DNA of 64,000 nucleotides from Candidatus Poribacteria bacterium. Lineage in GTDB: Bacteria > Poribacteria > WGA-4E > WGA-3G. The notes below the pieces were generated by a model that was not told where the DNA came from, ran no database searches, and saw only the letters and a list, made by a program, of their open reading frames with translations. Shown here one piece after another: positions 39,953-49,136 of the stretch. How positions within the stretch are numbered: the first letter of the stretch is position 1; every line of letters begins with the position of its first letter. Location of the stretch: the NCBI GenBank assembly GCA_022821965.1, contig JAJECN010000015.1, forward strand, positions 304,785-368,784, in the 5' to 3' direction. Both the position numbers and the translations under genes were made by a program.

Positions 39953-40681
39953 TTACTTCGATAACTTAGCAATCGTAGTTTCCAACTTTCTATAGTCGTC
40001 AACGACGGCATCGCTAAGTGTATCATCACCTTCTCCTTTATTGAATCCTGCGAAGCGAATTGCCTTCATTCCAGCATTTTTCGCACCGACGATATCCGTT
40101 CGGAAAATATCACCGATGTGTACCGCTTCCGCTGGTTTGGCATTCAATTCGGCTAAGGTAGAATGGAATTGGACCACTTGAGGCTTTGTATAGTCGGTTT
40201 CATCGGAAAAAGTGAATGCTGTGAAGAACTGCAGAATACCGTCACGTTCCATCAATTTCCGAGCAAAGCTGCCTGGGGTCAGTGCTGAGTCTGAGATAAT
40301 TCCAAGTGGATAACTTTTACTCAACCGAGAAATGACCGGTTTGACGTATGGCATTATAATCGGCGGTGCTTCCAAGAAAGCTGCACCAAGACACTCAATT
40401 AACTGATCAAGATCGGCATCCTGAAGTTGAAGTTGAAGGACCTCTGCGAATCGCTCCATGCACCGTTTTACCGATATCCCTCGGTGTTTATGCCACAGAG
40501 ACGACACCAAGTTGTAGGCTTCTTCAAGTCCGAATTCCACGTCAGTCAGTGAGCAAGCATAACCACAGTTTGAAAGATACGTATGACACCGTTTAACACG
40601 TATTGCCTGACGTTTTCGCCAATTCTTGTCAGAATCTGCATAGAGGGTTTGCCAAAAATCAAATGTAATTGCTTTGAGCAT
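39953..40681 (-). CDS. HAD-superfamily hydrolase
   Basis: A 242-residue haloacid-dehalogenase-type protein. Motif I is TFDFWQTLY, where the nucleophile Asp is followed by Trp at the usual second-Asp position, as in a common HAD subgroup. Motif II is GIISDSAL, motif III the KPQ lysine, and motif IV HIGDIFRTDIVGAKNAG. The helical cap lies between residues about 20 and 110. Probably a phosphatase. ATG at 40681 is chosen because it precedes LKAITFDF directly; an ATG at 40729 in frame is a weaker alternative. It is the first gene of the minus-strand group. Confidence 0.88.
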   Translation of the reverse strand: MLKAITFDFWQTLYADSDKNWRKRQAIRVKRCHTYLSNCGYACSLTDVEFGLEEAYNLVSSLWHKHRGISVKRCMERFAEVLQLQLQDADLDQLIECLGAAFLEAPPIIMPYVKPVISRLSKSYPLGIISDSALTPGSFARKLMERDGILQFFTAFTFSDETDYTKPQVVQFHSTLAELNAKPAEAVHIGDIFRTDIVGAKNAGMKAIRFAGFNKGEGDDTLSDAVVDDYRKLETTIAKLSK

Positions 40682-40984
40682 CAAATGTTTCCATTCCACT
40701 GTATAAAACCTATAAATTATAGATTTCATTTTACCCTATTTATCCAAAAAAGTCAAATGATATGTTATTTCACTGGAGGTTCTTAGTCTTCTGGGAACTT
40801 TAGATTTTTTCAAGAAAAGAGGGATAGATTACAACAAACGTTACAGACATAGAAAAATAGGAATTTGCTGCTAAGTTTTAAAACGAAATGCTCCGAATCA
40901 AATTAGACTTGCAATTTCGTTTTAAAGGTGATACTATTAAATATGTTGATATGTCGCGTCTAATTTGTATGGAGGAATACGAAA
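40682..40984. promoter_or_regulatory. Divergent regulatory region with a 13-bp inverted repeat over the kinase promoter
   Basis: Two arms, TTTAAAACGAAAT (40877-40889) and ATTTCGTTTTAAA (40914-40926), are perfect inverse copies 24 bases apart. They flank and overlap the -35 of the promoter at 40909-40937 that drives the kinase gene. This is a good candidate operator. Nothing else is recognised in the gap besides the minus-strand gene's upstream DNA. Confidence 0.5.
40909..40937 (+). promoter_or_regulatory. Promoter of the histidine kinase gene
   Basis: TTGCAA (40909-40914), 17-base spacer, TACTAT (40932-40937). Transcription would start near 40944, about 41 bases before the TTG start codon. 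Confidence 0.6.
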
Positions 40985-42478
40985 TTGCGGCTGAATCGTC
41001 GAATTATCCCCAGATATACGACCACCCGCTTGATGTTCGTCTACTTCATCGTTGGATTGGGGACACTGATATTCGGGTTCTTCCATTATACCCAGCAGAT
41101 CTCTCGATTAAACGCCGATATAGAAGCCCAGATAGACATCTTCGCCGATCTAGCGGCGGAACTTCCGGGGGTGGACAACCGGGGATTGCAACAGAAGTTA
41201 ATTAAGATCGTCAGAAAGTCATTTGATGAAGACAGATCACGGGCATTCTCGTTTATCATTACAGATGCGCAAGGAAAGGTCTTAGTCACGCGAGGCGTTG
41301 ACCAACAATTAGACGCAAAAATCGACAATTTGGACATCAAAGTCAACGAAAATGAGGAGATCTCGTTAACACAAGATGAACGCGCCTTGTTGCAGTCAAC
41401 ATTAGCGCGTATGAAAAAAAAACATCTGCCACGCGAAATACCGATGCTCCTTGAATACAGGCAGTTAAAAGGGTATATTTACTACGGTGATGCCGCACCC
41501 AGTGAAATGCAACACTTGCCTTTTGTGATAACTGATACAGCCGGTATACCCCAGAAATGGCAGATATGGGGCGATGTGATTACTGCGGAGGAGGCAACTG
41601 CGGAGCAGCGAGAGCGAGCGGAAATTTTCATTCAGAACGCACCGGCATCCTCTGTGATTGAAACAACACCCGAATGGCACAAGGGATACTTTTATTATGA
41701 AAGTAAACCATACTATGGGTTATTAGTGGTGCCGTTTATAGTACCGACAGTTTTATTAGCATTTGGGATTGTTTGTTTCCTCGTCTATCAACGGATAAAG
41801 TCTTATGAACACTCGGCAATTTGGGGAGGGTTAGCTAAAGAGACTGCGCATCAACTCGGAACACCGATTTCGTCGCTGCTGGCATGGACAGAACTCTTGC
41901 ATGCCCGGAGTAAAGAGACAGACGATATAACACTTACTGAACTTTCCGAGAGTATGCAAAATGATCTGGAGCGTTTACAGAAAACAACGGCACGCTTCGG
42001 TATGATTGGCACGCAACCCCCTCTAACTCAAGTGAACGTAGAGGAAGTATTTGAAGAAGTTCGATCATATTTTGATAAACGGCTACCACATATTAGTCGC
42101 CGCGTTGAGATTCAGCTGATACTACATAAGGTCCCGTCCGTTCTCGCAAACGCGCAATTACTACATTGGGTGTTTGAAAACTTAATCCGTAATTCATTGG
42201 ATGCTATGGATAAACCGGAAGGATGGATTCTGATTGAACCAACGCACGACAAACGACATAACGATATTGTTATCCGGTATGCCGACAATGGAAGCGGGAT
42301 AGCCCGCGAGCATCAACGAAAAATCTTTGAACCCGGGATGTCTACTAAGGCACACGGGTGGGGACTCGGGTTGACAGTCGTACAACGTATCATCCGAGAG
42401 TATCATCACGGAAGCATTCGTATCGTTAAAACGAGTCCTGAGGGAACAACTTTTGAAATTCGATTGCCAGTTGCGTAG
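40985..42478 (+). CDS. Membrane sensor histidine kinase (partner of the PorX-like regulator)
   Basis: A 497-residue kinase. The N-terminal membrane helix (residues about 15-36) is followed by a periplasmic sensor region of about 200 residues and a second helix (about 240-262). The kinase core has H-box GLAKETAHQLGTP with His289, N-box ENLIRNSLDAM, G1 DNGSGI and G2 GWGLGL. The TTG start at 40985 is supported by GGAGGA 8 bases upstream; the next Met (41033) lies inside the first helix. It is followed 127 bases later by the PorX-like gene, which fits a kinase-regulator pair. Confidence 0.92.
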   Translation: MRLNRRIIPRYTTTRLMFVYFIVGLGTLIFGFFHYTQQISRLNADIEAQIDIFADLAAELPGVDNRGLQQKLIKIVRKSFDEDRSRAFSFIITDAQGKVLVTRGVDQQLDAKIDNLDIKVNENEEISLTQDERALLQSTLARMKKKHLPREIPMLLEYRQLKGYIYYGDAAPSEMQHLPFVITDTAGIPQKWQIWGDVITAEEATAEQRERAEIFIQNAPASSVIETTPEWHKGYFYYESKPYYGLLVVPFIVPTVLLAFGIVCFLVYQRIKSYEHSAIWGGLAKETAHQLGTPISSLLAWTELLHARSKETDDITLTELSESMQNDLERLQKTTARFGMIGTQPPLTQVNVEEVFEEVRSYFDKRLPHISRRVEIQLILHKVPSVLANAQLLHWVFENLIRNSLDAMDKPEGWILIEPTHDKRHNDIVIRYADNGSGIAREHQRKIFEPGMSTKAHGWGLGLTVVQRIIREYHHGSIRIVKTSPEGTTFEIRLPVA

Positions 42479-42605
42479 ACCCAAATTAACGGGCGTTGGC
42501 GAGTAAACGATTATCTGGTCATTTGTTTGACACCTGTTAAGAAGACTTTCGCGCATGTTAATTTGGATATGATACCGTATCTGAGCAGATTCTATAAACT
42601 TACGT

Positions 42606-44174
42606 ATGTCACAAACACACCAAATTTTATGGATTGATGATGAAATAGAAGCGTTGCAACCGCATATTCTTGTGTTACGCGACAGAGGCTATGCCGTCAC
42701 GCCTGTAACAAATGGCGAAGATGGTATCGCTCTCTTAACGCGTGGTGAAACGCAATATAGTGCTGTTCTACTCGACCAGGTTATGCCCGGTAAAGATGGA
42801 ATGGCGACGCTCGAGGCAATCCGTACCATCAATCCACAAATCCCAGTCATTCTCGTCACCCAATCCAGCGACGAACAGTTTATTGAGAAGGCACTCGGCA
42901 AACAGGTAACCGATTTCTTGGTAAAACCGATCGGTGTAGCCCAGATCGTCTCAACGCTAAAACGCGTCCTGGATCAACCGCAGATAGTCATAGATCAAAT
43001 TCCGGGTCGGTATACGACAGATTTCAACGCTATCCGTGCGATGAAAGATTCCGAACCAAGTTGGCAAGACTGGATTAACATCTATGTGAAACTATTGCAA
43101 TGGGATTTGGTATCTGAAAAATTAGCTGAAGGTGGGTTGGAGGAAACACATCTTGCACAGAAGAAGGAGTGCAATACCGAATTCTCGGATTTTGTTGCAT
43201 CACGGTATCCTGACTGGGTCGAAGGCAGCCCGGACGCACCCTCGCTGTCGGTGAATGTCTTAGACCGATATGTTATTCCTCAACTTCAAGCTGGAAAATC
43301 TGTCTATTTTATTGTGGTTGACTGCTTTCGCCTAGACCATTGGTTGGCGGTAGAGTCCCTGTTGTACCCCTATTTCTCCATTGAACGCCAATATAGTTTT
43401 TCGATCTTGCCGAGTGCGACAATGTACTCACGGAACGCCCTTTTCAGTGGGCTGTTCCCATTAGAGATTGCAGAACAGTATCCACAATATTGGCAGGAGG
43501 AATCTGATGGAAACACGAGCACAAATCGGTATGAGCGCCAACTTCTCGAAGCACATCTGAGGCGTAGAGGCATCAAGTTGAAACCCGGGCTCCAGTACTT
43601 CAAGATTTTTGACGCGCGCGGTGGAAACACTTATAAAAAGCGAGTCGCGGCAAATACACGCGTGAGCCTCTCAGCGTTGGTTATCAACTTCATTGATATT
43701 TTGACACATCAGCGTTCACAATCAGATATCTTACAGCAACTTGCACCGGATGAATCCGCTTTCCGGGCTTTGGCGCGCTCATGGTTTTCTCATTCGGTAC
43801 TTTTTGATATTTTACGTATTATTGCAGCACAAAACGCGACTGTGGTTCTCACGAGTGACCACGGTTCTGTCTTTTGTAACCGTGCAACCCGTGCTTACGG
43901 TAATCGCGAGACCACTACCAGCCTCCGGTTCAAAATCGGTTCTAATTTAGGGTGTGAAGAGGGCGAGGCGGTCTATCTGCGAAACCCGAATGAATATCGG
44001 TTACCAGCGGAAAATGCTAGCAAGGACTACATTCTTGCGAAAGACGATTATTATTTCGTCTATCCAAACGATTTTTATAAGTATAAACGGCAGTTTCAAG
44101 GAGGGTTCCAACACGGTGGTATTTCGATGGGAGAACTGATAACCCCCGTCGTAACACTGACGCCGCGACTGTAA
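42606..44174 (+). CDS. porX: PorX-like regulator: receiver domain fused to a PglZ phosphatase-type domain
   Basis: A 522-residue protein. Residues 1-120 are a CheY-like receiver (phosphoacceptor Asp57 in VLLDQVMPG, KPIG with Lys about 108). The remainder is a PglZ/alkaline-phosphatase-superfamily domain: metal ligand in VVDCFRLDHW (Asp239), nucleophile Thr272 in PSATMYSRNALFSGLFP, DHGS and QHGGISMGELITP. The same two-domain order and these motifs occur in PorX, which controls type IX secretion in Bacteroidota and hydrolyses oligonucleotide signals. Here it is outside that phylum if the poribacterial assignment is right. A kinase lies just upstream. Confidence 0.9.
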   Translation: MSQTHQILWIDDEIEALQPHILVLRDRGYAVTPVTNGEDGIALLTRGETQYSAVLLDQVMPGKDGMATLEAIRTINPQIPVILVTQSSDEQFIEKALGKQVTDFLVKPIGVAQIVSTLKRVLDQPQIVIDQIPGRYTTDFNAIRAMKDSEPSWQDWINIYVKLLQWDLVSEKLAEGGLEETHLAQKKECNTEFSDFVASRYPDWVEGSPDAPSLSVNVLDRYVIPQLQAGKSVYFIVVDCFRLDHWLAVESLLYPYFSIERQYSFSILPSATMYSRNALFSGLFPLEIAEQYPQYWQEESDGNTSTNRYERQLLEAHLRRRGIKLKPGLQYFKIFDARGGNTYKKRVAANTRVSLSALVINFIDILTHQRSQSDILQQLAPDESAFRALARSWFSHSVLFDILRIIAAQNATVVLTSDHGSVFCNRATRAYGNRETTTSLRFKIGSNLGCEEGEAVYLRNPNEYRLPAENASKDYILAKDDYYFVYPNDFYKYKRQFQGGFQHGGISMGELITPVVTLTPRL

Positions 44175-44512
44175 AGCACAGTTTGCCAGTTCGGAACTGA
44201 ATAGATAACACGCGGTTCTATAATTTATATCAAATTGACTTTGTCAAGGGTCTTGGAAAACAGCAAAACGCTAACATACGGAAACAGAGTTTCTATATAG
44301 GTTGATTTGGTAGACTCCTGATAAGGGCAGCCTCACGCTTGTGGATTTATTTGCTGAGGAGTCCTAACTGAAGAGGCACATGCCTTGCATCGCGTGAACA
44401 AAGCGCAGGACGTAATTTTTTAAGCCCTCACTACTTTTTGCAACGCTGCCGATTTTTGACATGATAATTAACCGAGGTGCCTCTTGGAAAAGAAGCGCGA
44501 TAGGAGGTAACA
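44175..44512. promoter_or_regulatory. Long, structured upstream region of the RNase G gene
   Basis: AAGAGGCAC (44371-44379) and GTGCCTCTT (44477-44485) are perfect 9-base inverse copies about 100 bases apart, the right one ending 17 bases before the ribosome site. A second nested set, GACTCCT/AGGAGTC with CCTCA/TGAGG, lies at about 44312-44363. RNase E/G genes are often autoregulated through their 5' leader; this may be one. No small gene was seen. Confidence 0.45.
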
Positions 44513-46093
44513 ATGGAAAAGGAGATACTTATTTCTGACGATGAGTATGAAACACGTTGTGCAGTACTTGATGAGGGGGTGTTGAATGAAATTTACATTG
44601 AACGAAAAGCAGCGACGCAAACATTGGGGAATCTCTATAAAGGGCGGGTTGAGAACGTATTACCTGGTATGCAGGTAGCTTTCGTTGATATAGGGTTGGA
44701 ACGGCATGCTTTCCTACATATTTCGGATCTCAAATACGAGAGCATTGACGAAGACGAGGACGAAAATGGAAAACAGAATGGACACCAAAAATCCCATACG
44801 GACACTGCAGTATTGGATTTGAAAGCAAAGCCCTCCAAGCAAACACGCGGTGGACGTGGGTTTCCATTTCTTATAAGCGACCTTATTTCAAAAAAACAGG
44901 AACTTCTGGTCCAAGTCGGCAAGGAGCCTATTGGGACAAAGGGCGCGCGGGTTACCAGTAACATCACACTACCTGGACGCTACGTTGTTTATATGCCCAA
45001 TTCCTCCAACATCGGGGTATCACGACGAATTGAGGCTGCCACTGAAAGAGACAGGCTCCGAAACATGGCAAAAACCGTGAAAGCGGATGTTGAAGGGGGC
45101 TTTATCATTCGTACTGCTGCTGAGGGTTTGAACGAAACCGAGTTCACCGCTGAAATTCGATACTTAATCGACCAATGGAAACAGACCTGTGAGCGGGCAA
45201 AACGAAAATCCGCACCGAGTCTGGTGAGTAAAGACCTCAGTTTCACCAATAGAGTCGTCCGGGATATGCTAACGAAGGATGTCAAGCGTCTGCTCATTGA
45301 TTCAAAGGCGGGATACAAGGAAACAATAGATTATGTATCCTCTGTTATGCCGAACCTTGAATCTCGAGTCTCGCTCTATCAGGAAAATGCAACACTCTTT
45401 GACGCTTATGGTGTTGAACGCGCACTCAAGGATGCACTGAGTGAGAAAATTTGGCTCAAATGTGGTGGACATATTATAATCCAGCAAACTGAGGCTATGG
45501 TTTCGATTGATGTCAACACCGGGCGGTTTGTTGGAAAGTCTGATCCAGATAACACCATTCTTAGTGCCAATCTTGAAGCTGTTGAGGAGGTCGTCCGCCA
45601 AATTCAGTTACGAGATTTAGGAGGGATTATTGTCGTTGATTTCATTGATATGGAAGAAGCATCGCACCGGAAACGAGTCTTCAAAATGCTACAAGAAGCA
45701 CTCCGAAAGGATCGCGCCCGTACGAATATCCTCCATTTTTCAGATTTAGGACTCGTTGAGATGACGCGCCAACGCACCCGGCCAAGTCTCTCTACCCTGC
45801 TGATGGAGGAGTGCCCTTATTGTGACGGGCATGGCACCATCCTATCTATCGAAACCGTCGTTATTCAGTTGCTGCGCGCAATAAAAATGGCGCATAAACA
45901 AACACGCCAGTCTGAATTGCGTGTTATTGCCAATGACTATGTCATCTCGCATATAAAATCGCAGATGGCAAGTAAATTGCGTGAACTCAAGAAGTCGTTA
46001 AAATTAGATCTCGTTCTGGAATCCGATGCTGACCTGCACCTTGAAGATTATCGAATCTTTGTTGGGAAAGGTGAAGAGTTATTTTTAGACTAA
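44513..46093 (+). CDS. rng: Ribonuclease G/E family endoribonuclease
   Basis: A 526-residue RNase G/E. The start is ILISDDEYETRCAVLDEG. The S1 domain (residues about 38-125) is interrupted by an acidic, disordered insertion (about 78-110). The RNase H-like and DNase I-like catalytic part contains VSIDVNTGRF and VVDFIDME, which hold the two metal-binding Asp residues, and the zinc-link CPYCDG joins subunits. Length fits RNase G, not the longer RNase E. The strong GGAGGT lies 5 bases before the ATG. It probably initiates mRNA decay and 5' rRNA maturation. It is followed by rplU and rpmA, a common bacterial neighbourhood. Confidence 0.97.
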   Translation: MEKEILISDDEYETRCAVLDEGVLNEIYIERKAATQTLGNLYKGRVENVLPGMQVAFVDIGLERHAFLHISDLKYESIDEDEDENGKQNGHQKSHTDTAVLDLKAKPSKQTRGGRGFPFLISDLISKKQELLVQVGKEPIGTKGARVTSNITLPGRYVVYMPNSSNIGVSRRIEAATERDRLRNMAKTVKADVEGGFIIRTAAEGLNETEFTAEIRYLIDQWKQTCERAKRKSAPSLVSKDLSFTNRVVRDMLTKDVKRLLIDSKAGYKETIDYVSSVMPNLESRVSLYQENATLFDAYGVERALKDALSEKIWLKCGGHIIIQQTEAMVSIDVNTGRFVGKSDPDNTILSANLEAVEEVVRQIQLRDLGGIIVVDFIDMEEASHRKRVFKMLQEALRKDRARTNILHFSDLGLVEMTRQRTRPSLSTLLMEECPYCDGHGTILSIETVVIQLLRAIKMAHKQTRQSELRVIANDYVISHIKSQMASKLRELKKSLKLDLVLESDADLHLEDYRIFVGKGEELFLD

Positions 46094-46165
46094 CGCACCG
46101 GTCCCTGTCGCGTGAGAAAAATACGTCTTCTGAAACAGGACAGGCAAACAAAATGCAAGTCTGAA

Positions 46166-46194
46166 TTGACATTGACGCGTTTTTAGGGTATAAT
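46166..46194 (+). promoter_or_regulatory. Consensus sigma-70 promoter of rplU-rpmA
   Basis: TTGACA (46166-46171), 17-base spacer, TATAAT (46189-46194); both hexamers match the consensus exactly. Transcription would begin near 46201, only about 20 bases before the rplU ATG, right at the ribosome site AAAGGAG. Confidence 0.85.
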
Positions 46195-46222
46195 TTTAAG
46201 CAGAAAGGAGTGATATTCAAAA

Positions 46223-46561
46223 ATGTATGCAGTCTTTGCGAGCGGGGGAAAGCAGCATCGGGTGGAAGTGGGAAACCTAATTGATGTTGAAAAACTTGAT
46301 GCAGATGTTGGCGACAGTGTCACATTCCCATCCGTTTTGGTTGTTGTTGACGATGAAGGTCAGTTACAAACCGGCTCGCCCTATCTTGAAAATACTTCAG
46401 TTACAGCCGAGGTGATTCAACAGGCACGCTCGAAGAAAACGATTGTGTTCAAATCGAAACGCCGTAAAGGTTACAAACGCAAATTAGGACACCGTCAATC
46501 ATTTACACGCGTGAAAATTACCGCAATCGGTGCGGTAGAGGAGCAATCTGATGGCACATAA
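46223..46561 (+). CDS. rplU: 50S ribosomal protein L21
   Basis: A 112-residue L21 with the family start [18 protein letters not shown] and the basic core [29 protein letters not shown]. It binds 23S rRNA. AGAAAGGAGTGATATTC precedes the ATG. The C-terminus ([12 protein letters not shown]) runs about 9 residues past the usual end, and the last 11 bases are shared with rpmA, so the two genes are translationally coupled. A consensus promoter lies directly upstream. Confidence 0.98.
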   Translation: MYAVFASGGKQHRVEVGNLIDVEKLDADVGDSVTFPSVLVVVDDEGQLQTGSPYLENTSVTAEVIQQARSKKTIVFKSKRRKGYKRKLGHRQSFTRVKITAIGAVEEQSDGT

Positions 46562-46817
46562 GAAAGGTGGAGGAAGCACCCGGAACGGACGGGACAGTAT
46601 TGGAAAACGGCTCGGGGTCAAAAGATTTTCCGGACATTATGTCACTGCCGGAAGTATCCTCGCTCGACAACGTGGAACACATATCCACCCCGGAAACAAC
46701 GTTGGGGTTGGAAGAGACTATACGTTATTCTCAAAAATTGATGGATACGTATGGTTTGAACGAAAGGACAAATATCGCCGGAAGGTGAGCGTCTATACAG
46801 AGCGTCCTGCATTTTAG
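46551..46817 (+). CDS. rpmA: 50S ribosomal protein L27
   Basis: An 88-residue L27 with [49 protein letters not shown] and the C-terminal basic segment. Its N-terminal tail reaches the peptidyl-transferase centre. The start is already in the native AHKK form, with no cleavable leader of the Firmicutes type. It overlaps rplU by 11 bases. A strong intrinsic terminator follows at 46850. Confidence 0.98.
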   Translation: MAHKKGGGSTRNGRDSIGKRLGVKRFSGHYVTAGSILARQRGTHIHPGNNVGVGRDYTLFSKIDGYVWFERKDKYRRKVSVYTERPAF

Positions 46818-46849
46818 CGGATACATCGATCTCAGGAACGAAGGACCCG

Positions 46850-46901
46850 AAGCCTCGCCTTAGGGTGTTGCAGCGCGCACCACCCCAAGCGAGGCTTTTT
46901 T
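46850..46901 (+). terminator. Intrinsic terminator after rplU-rpmA
   Basis: AAGCCTCGC (46850-46858) pairs with GCGAGGCTT (46889-46897), extended by CTTAGGGTG/CACCCCAAG with one mismatch, followed by a T run. Strong, long stem. Confidence 0.88.
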
Positions 46902-46961
46902 AATCCACAAAAATTGTATTCTGACACAATAACCCTCTTTTTAAACATATCCATTCCACAA

Positions 46962-47402
46962 ATGACACTCTTGAAAAACAGACAGCACAAATTAACAATA
47001 AAATGGATAATCTGTCTCACCACGCTAACGGCATTGATAGGGTGTGGCGGGCAGTTGCAACAGCTCGCCGTGGAAACAATGGAGAATGCCCATGTCGCCC
47101 TCTCCTCCGCAAACGCGATGGGAGCACAAGAAACCGCCGAGACATCTCTGCGTACGGCTCAAGAGATGTTGGTTACCGCTGAAAACGCAATGAAGGCTGG
47201 CGATGCAGAGCGGGCATATCGGTTGGCACTTCGGGCATACCTTCATGCCCGGATCGCAACTGAAACTGCTATTGCTATTCGCGAAGAAGCGCGCGTTCAA
47301 GAAGCACAAGCACAGCTGACACTCAGTGAACAGAGCCTTGACGAGGTTCTTCAGAGACTTGAGGTTATAAGGGCTGAACTTGATGCCTTGCGAGAATTTT
47401 AA
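46962..47402 (+). CDS. DUF4398-like lipoprotein
   Basis: A 146-residue lipoprotein, with a hydrophobic segment ending in the lipobox ALIGCG. The mature part is a single long helical region rich in Ala, Glu and Gln (NAHVALSSANAMGAQETAETSLRTAQEML, then a coiled-coil tail). This composition matches DUF4398, found in envelope proteins and often fused to or placed beside OmpA domains. ATG at 46962 is chosen because it precedes the basic n-region; the site before it is weak. The next gene holds a similar segment fused to OmpA, so the two probably act together at the outer membrane. Confidence 0.75.
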   Translation: MTLLKNRQHKLTIKWIICLTTLTALIGCGGQLQQLAVETMENAHVALSSANAMGAQETAETSLRTAQEMLVTAENAMKAGDAERAYRLALRAYLHARIATETAIAIREEARVQEAQAQLTLSEQSLDEVLQRLEVIRAELDALREF

Positions 47403-47484
47403 GAAAATCGAAGGATATAGTTATGTACCGGCTGGGTGAATACGCAATCGGGAATCCAAGGTTTGCATGACACGAGGAAAACTG

Positions 47485-49131
47485 ATGAAATTTTACGGTT
47501 TGCTATTCTTATTGACGTACCTCATTGCTTTCGGATGCACCGCACCAGAGATTGATGAAGTTATGCTTGCGACGCAGTTTCAAGACGCGCAGCAAGCGAT
47601 TAATAATGCAGCAGAGTTGGGAGCTGAGCCTTTAGTTCCAGATGAATTCGGGAGGGCTGTAAAACTCCTGAACTTCGCTCGGAATTCACAGGAAAATGGA
47701 GACATTCCTCAGAGTGCGGAGTTCGCGTATCAGGCAGAATTAGTTGCACAGATTGCCAGTGCAAAAGCAAGACAACACCATGCCCAACAAAAAGTTGTTG
47801 CCATTCGAGAACAGATATATCAACAAACCATAAAGTCGCTGGAGCATGAACTCGAAATTGAGCGCACCCGTCAAGCGATCACCGAAGAGCAGCTCGCGCG
47901 TACTATGAGATCGCGTGAGGCAGGACAACAACAGACAGACCAGCTCTCATCTGAAATTGCTGATTTAAAAATAAAATTGCGTCAAGCTGAACTGCGCGTG
48001 CCACTCGTAAACATAGAGTCGCTCGTCAATATTGCTGCCGAGATCCACCCGGCTATTAAAGAGACCGCTGACTATGAACGTGTTCAGGCAGCAATTGCCT
48101 CGATCGTGAACCTGATTGAGCAGAAGGTGTTTCATGATGTGGAGAACGCCACCACTGATGCCCAGACATTGGTCAACAATCTCTATCAATTGGCGGTGCA
48201 GAACCAAGAGGCAGAAGCAGCAGCAAAGACGAACGCGCAAATCTCAATCGCGAAAACAGAAGTGATTATTCAGCGTGCCCAATACTTCAACGCCAGTCAA
48301 CATGCCCCGAAGCAACTTCAAGAGGCGAGTTCGCATCTGCAACGTGCGAAACAGGAATTGGATGTGAATCGCTATGAACAGTCGCAACAATCCGCGCAAC
48401 AGGCACAACAAGCAGCTGACCAAGCCGTCGCAATTGCAGAGGTTGCAGAATTCACGGAGCGTGCCCAAGAGGAATTAGATAGACAAGCAACAGAGGCGCG
48501 ACAAGCGGTTGATGCTTTGAAACAAAAACTCTCCGCACAAGCACAGACGCAGGTCCCGCAGTTAGAGGAACAACTCTACGAACTCGCCAATTCGGCTTAC
48601 GTAACGGCAAACGCTGCGTTAGCAAGTAAAGAATATCAAAGCGCGATTGAGAAATCGGCGGAGGGTAACGATTACCTTGAGCGTGCCATTACAAACACAC
48701 ATCTCGCAACATCGGTGAAGTCGGATTTGTTGAAAGCGTCAAGACAGATTCCCAAAGCCACCGTCAGAGAACAAAAAAATAGTGTACTCATCCGTATTAA
48801 TGGGAACGTATTTCCCTACGGCAGCACGCAACTCCAAGAAGAATTTTTTACGACGTTTAATGAACTCGCAAGAGTCCTTCGGATCGCTAAATTCAAGAGT
48901 TATTCGGTCCGTATTGAGGCACACACGAGTGCTATGGGAGATACGAGTGTCAATCGAAACATAAGTATAGGACGTGCAGACTCAGTGAAAAAGTTCCTTG
49001 TTGATAAAGGACGTATGGATCCAAAGCGTCTTACCGCTGTCGGTTTGGGTGAGACACAACCTATTGTCAAAGAGGGCGCGAACAGAGCTGAACAGAATCG
49101 CAGAATTGATATAATCATCGGGACAAACTGA
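47485..49131 (+). CDS. OmpA-family lipoprotein with DUF4398-like and coiled-coil regions
   Basis: A 548-residue lipoprotein (lipobox AFGC). An N-terminal DUF4398-like helical segment (residues about 20-100) is followed by a long Gln/Ala/Glu-rich coiled coil and a C-terminal OmpA peptidoglycan-binding domain (residues about 430-548). The domain shows INGNVFPYGSTQLQ, VRIEAHTSAMGDTSVNRNISIGRADSVKKFL, the RLTAVGLGETQP motif and the EQNRRIDIII end. It should tether the outer membrane to peptidoglycan. ACGAGGAAAACTG precedes the chosen ATG. It is 82 bases downstream of the other DUF4398-type gene. Confidence 0.92.
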   Translation: MKFYGLLFLLTYLIAFGCTAPEIDEVMLATQFQDAQQAINNAAELGAEPLVPDEFGRAVKLLNFARNSQENGDIPQSAEFAYQAELVAQIASAKARQHHAQQKVVAIREQIYQQTIKSLEHELEIERTRQAITEEQLARTMRSREAGQQQTDQLSSEIADLKIKLRQAELRVPLVNIESLVNIAAEIHPAIKETADYERVQAAIASIVNLIEQKVFHDVENATTDAQTLVNNLYQLAVQNQEAEAAAKTNAQISIAKTEVIIQRAQYFNASQHAPKQLQEASSHLQRAKQELDVNRYEQSQQSAQQAQQAADQAVAIAEVAEFTERAQEELDRQATEARQAVDALKQKLSAQAQTQVPQLEEQLYELANSAYVTANAALASKEYQSAIEKSAEGNDYLERAITNTHLATSVKSDLLKASRQIPKATVREQKNSVLIRINGNVFPYGSTQLQEEFFTTFNELARVLRIAKFKSYSVRIEAHTSAMGDTSVNRNISIGRADSVKKFLVDKGRMDPKRLTAVGLGETQPIVKEGANRAEQNRRIDIIIGTN

Positions 49132-49136
49132 AACTC

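Noticed and set aside
40888-41205. A 105-codon plus-strand frame overlapping the kinase start
   Set aside because: It runs out of frame through the kinase's coding sequence and covers the promoter. The kinase frame has the ribosome site and domains.
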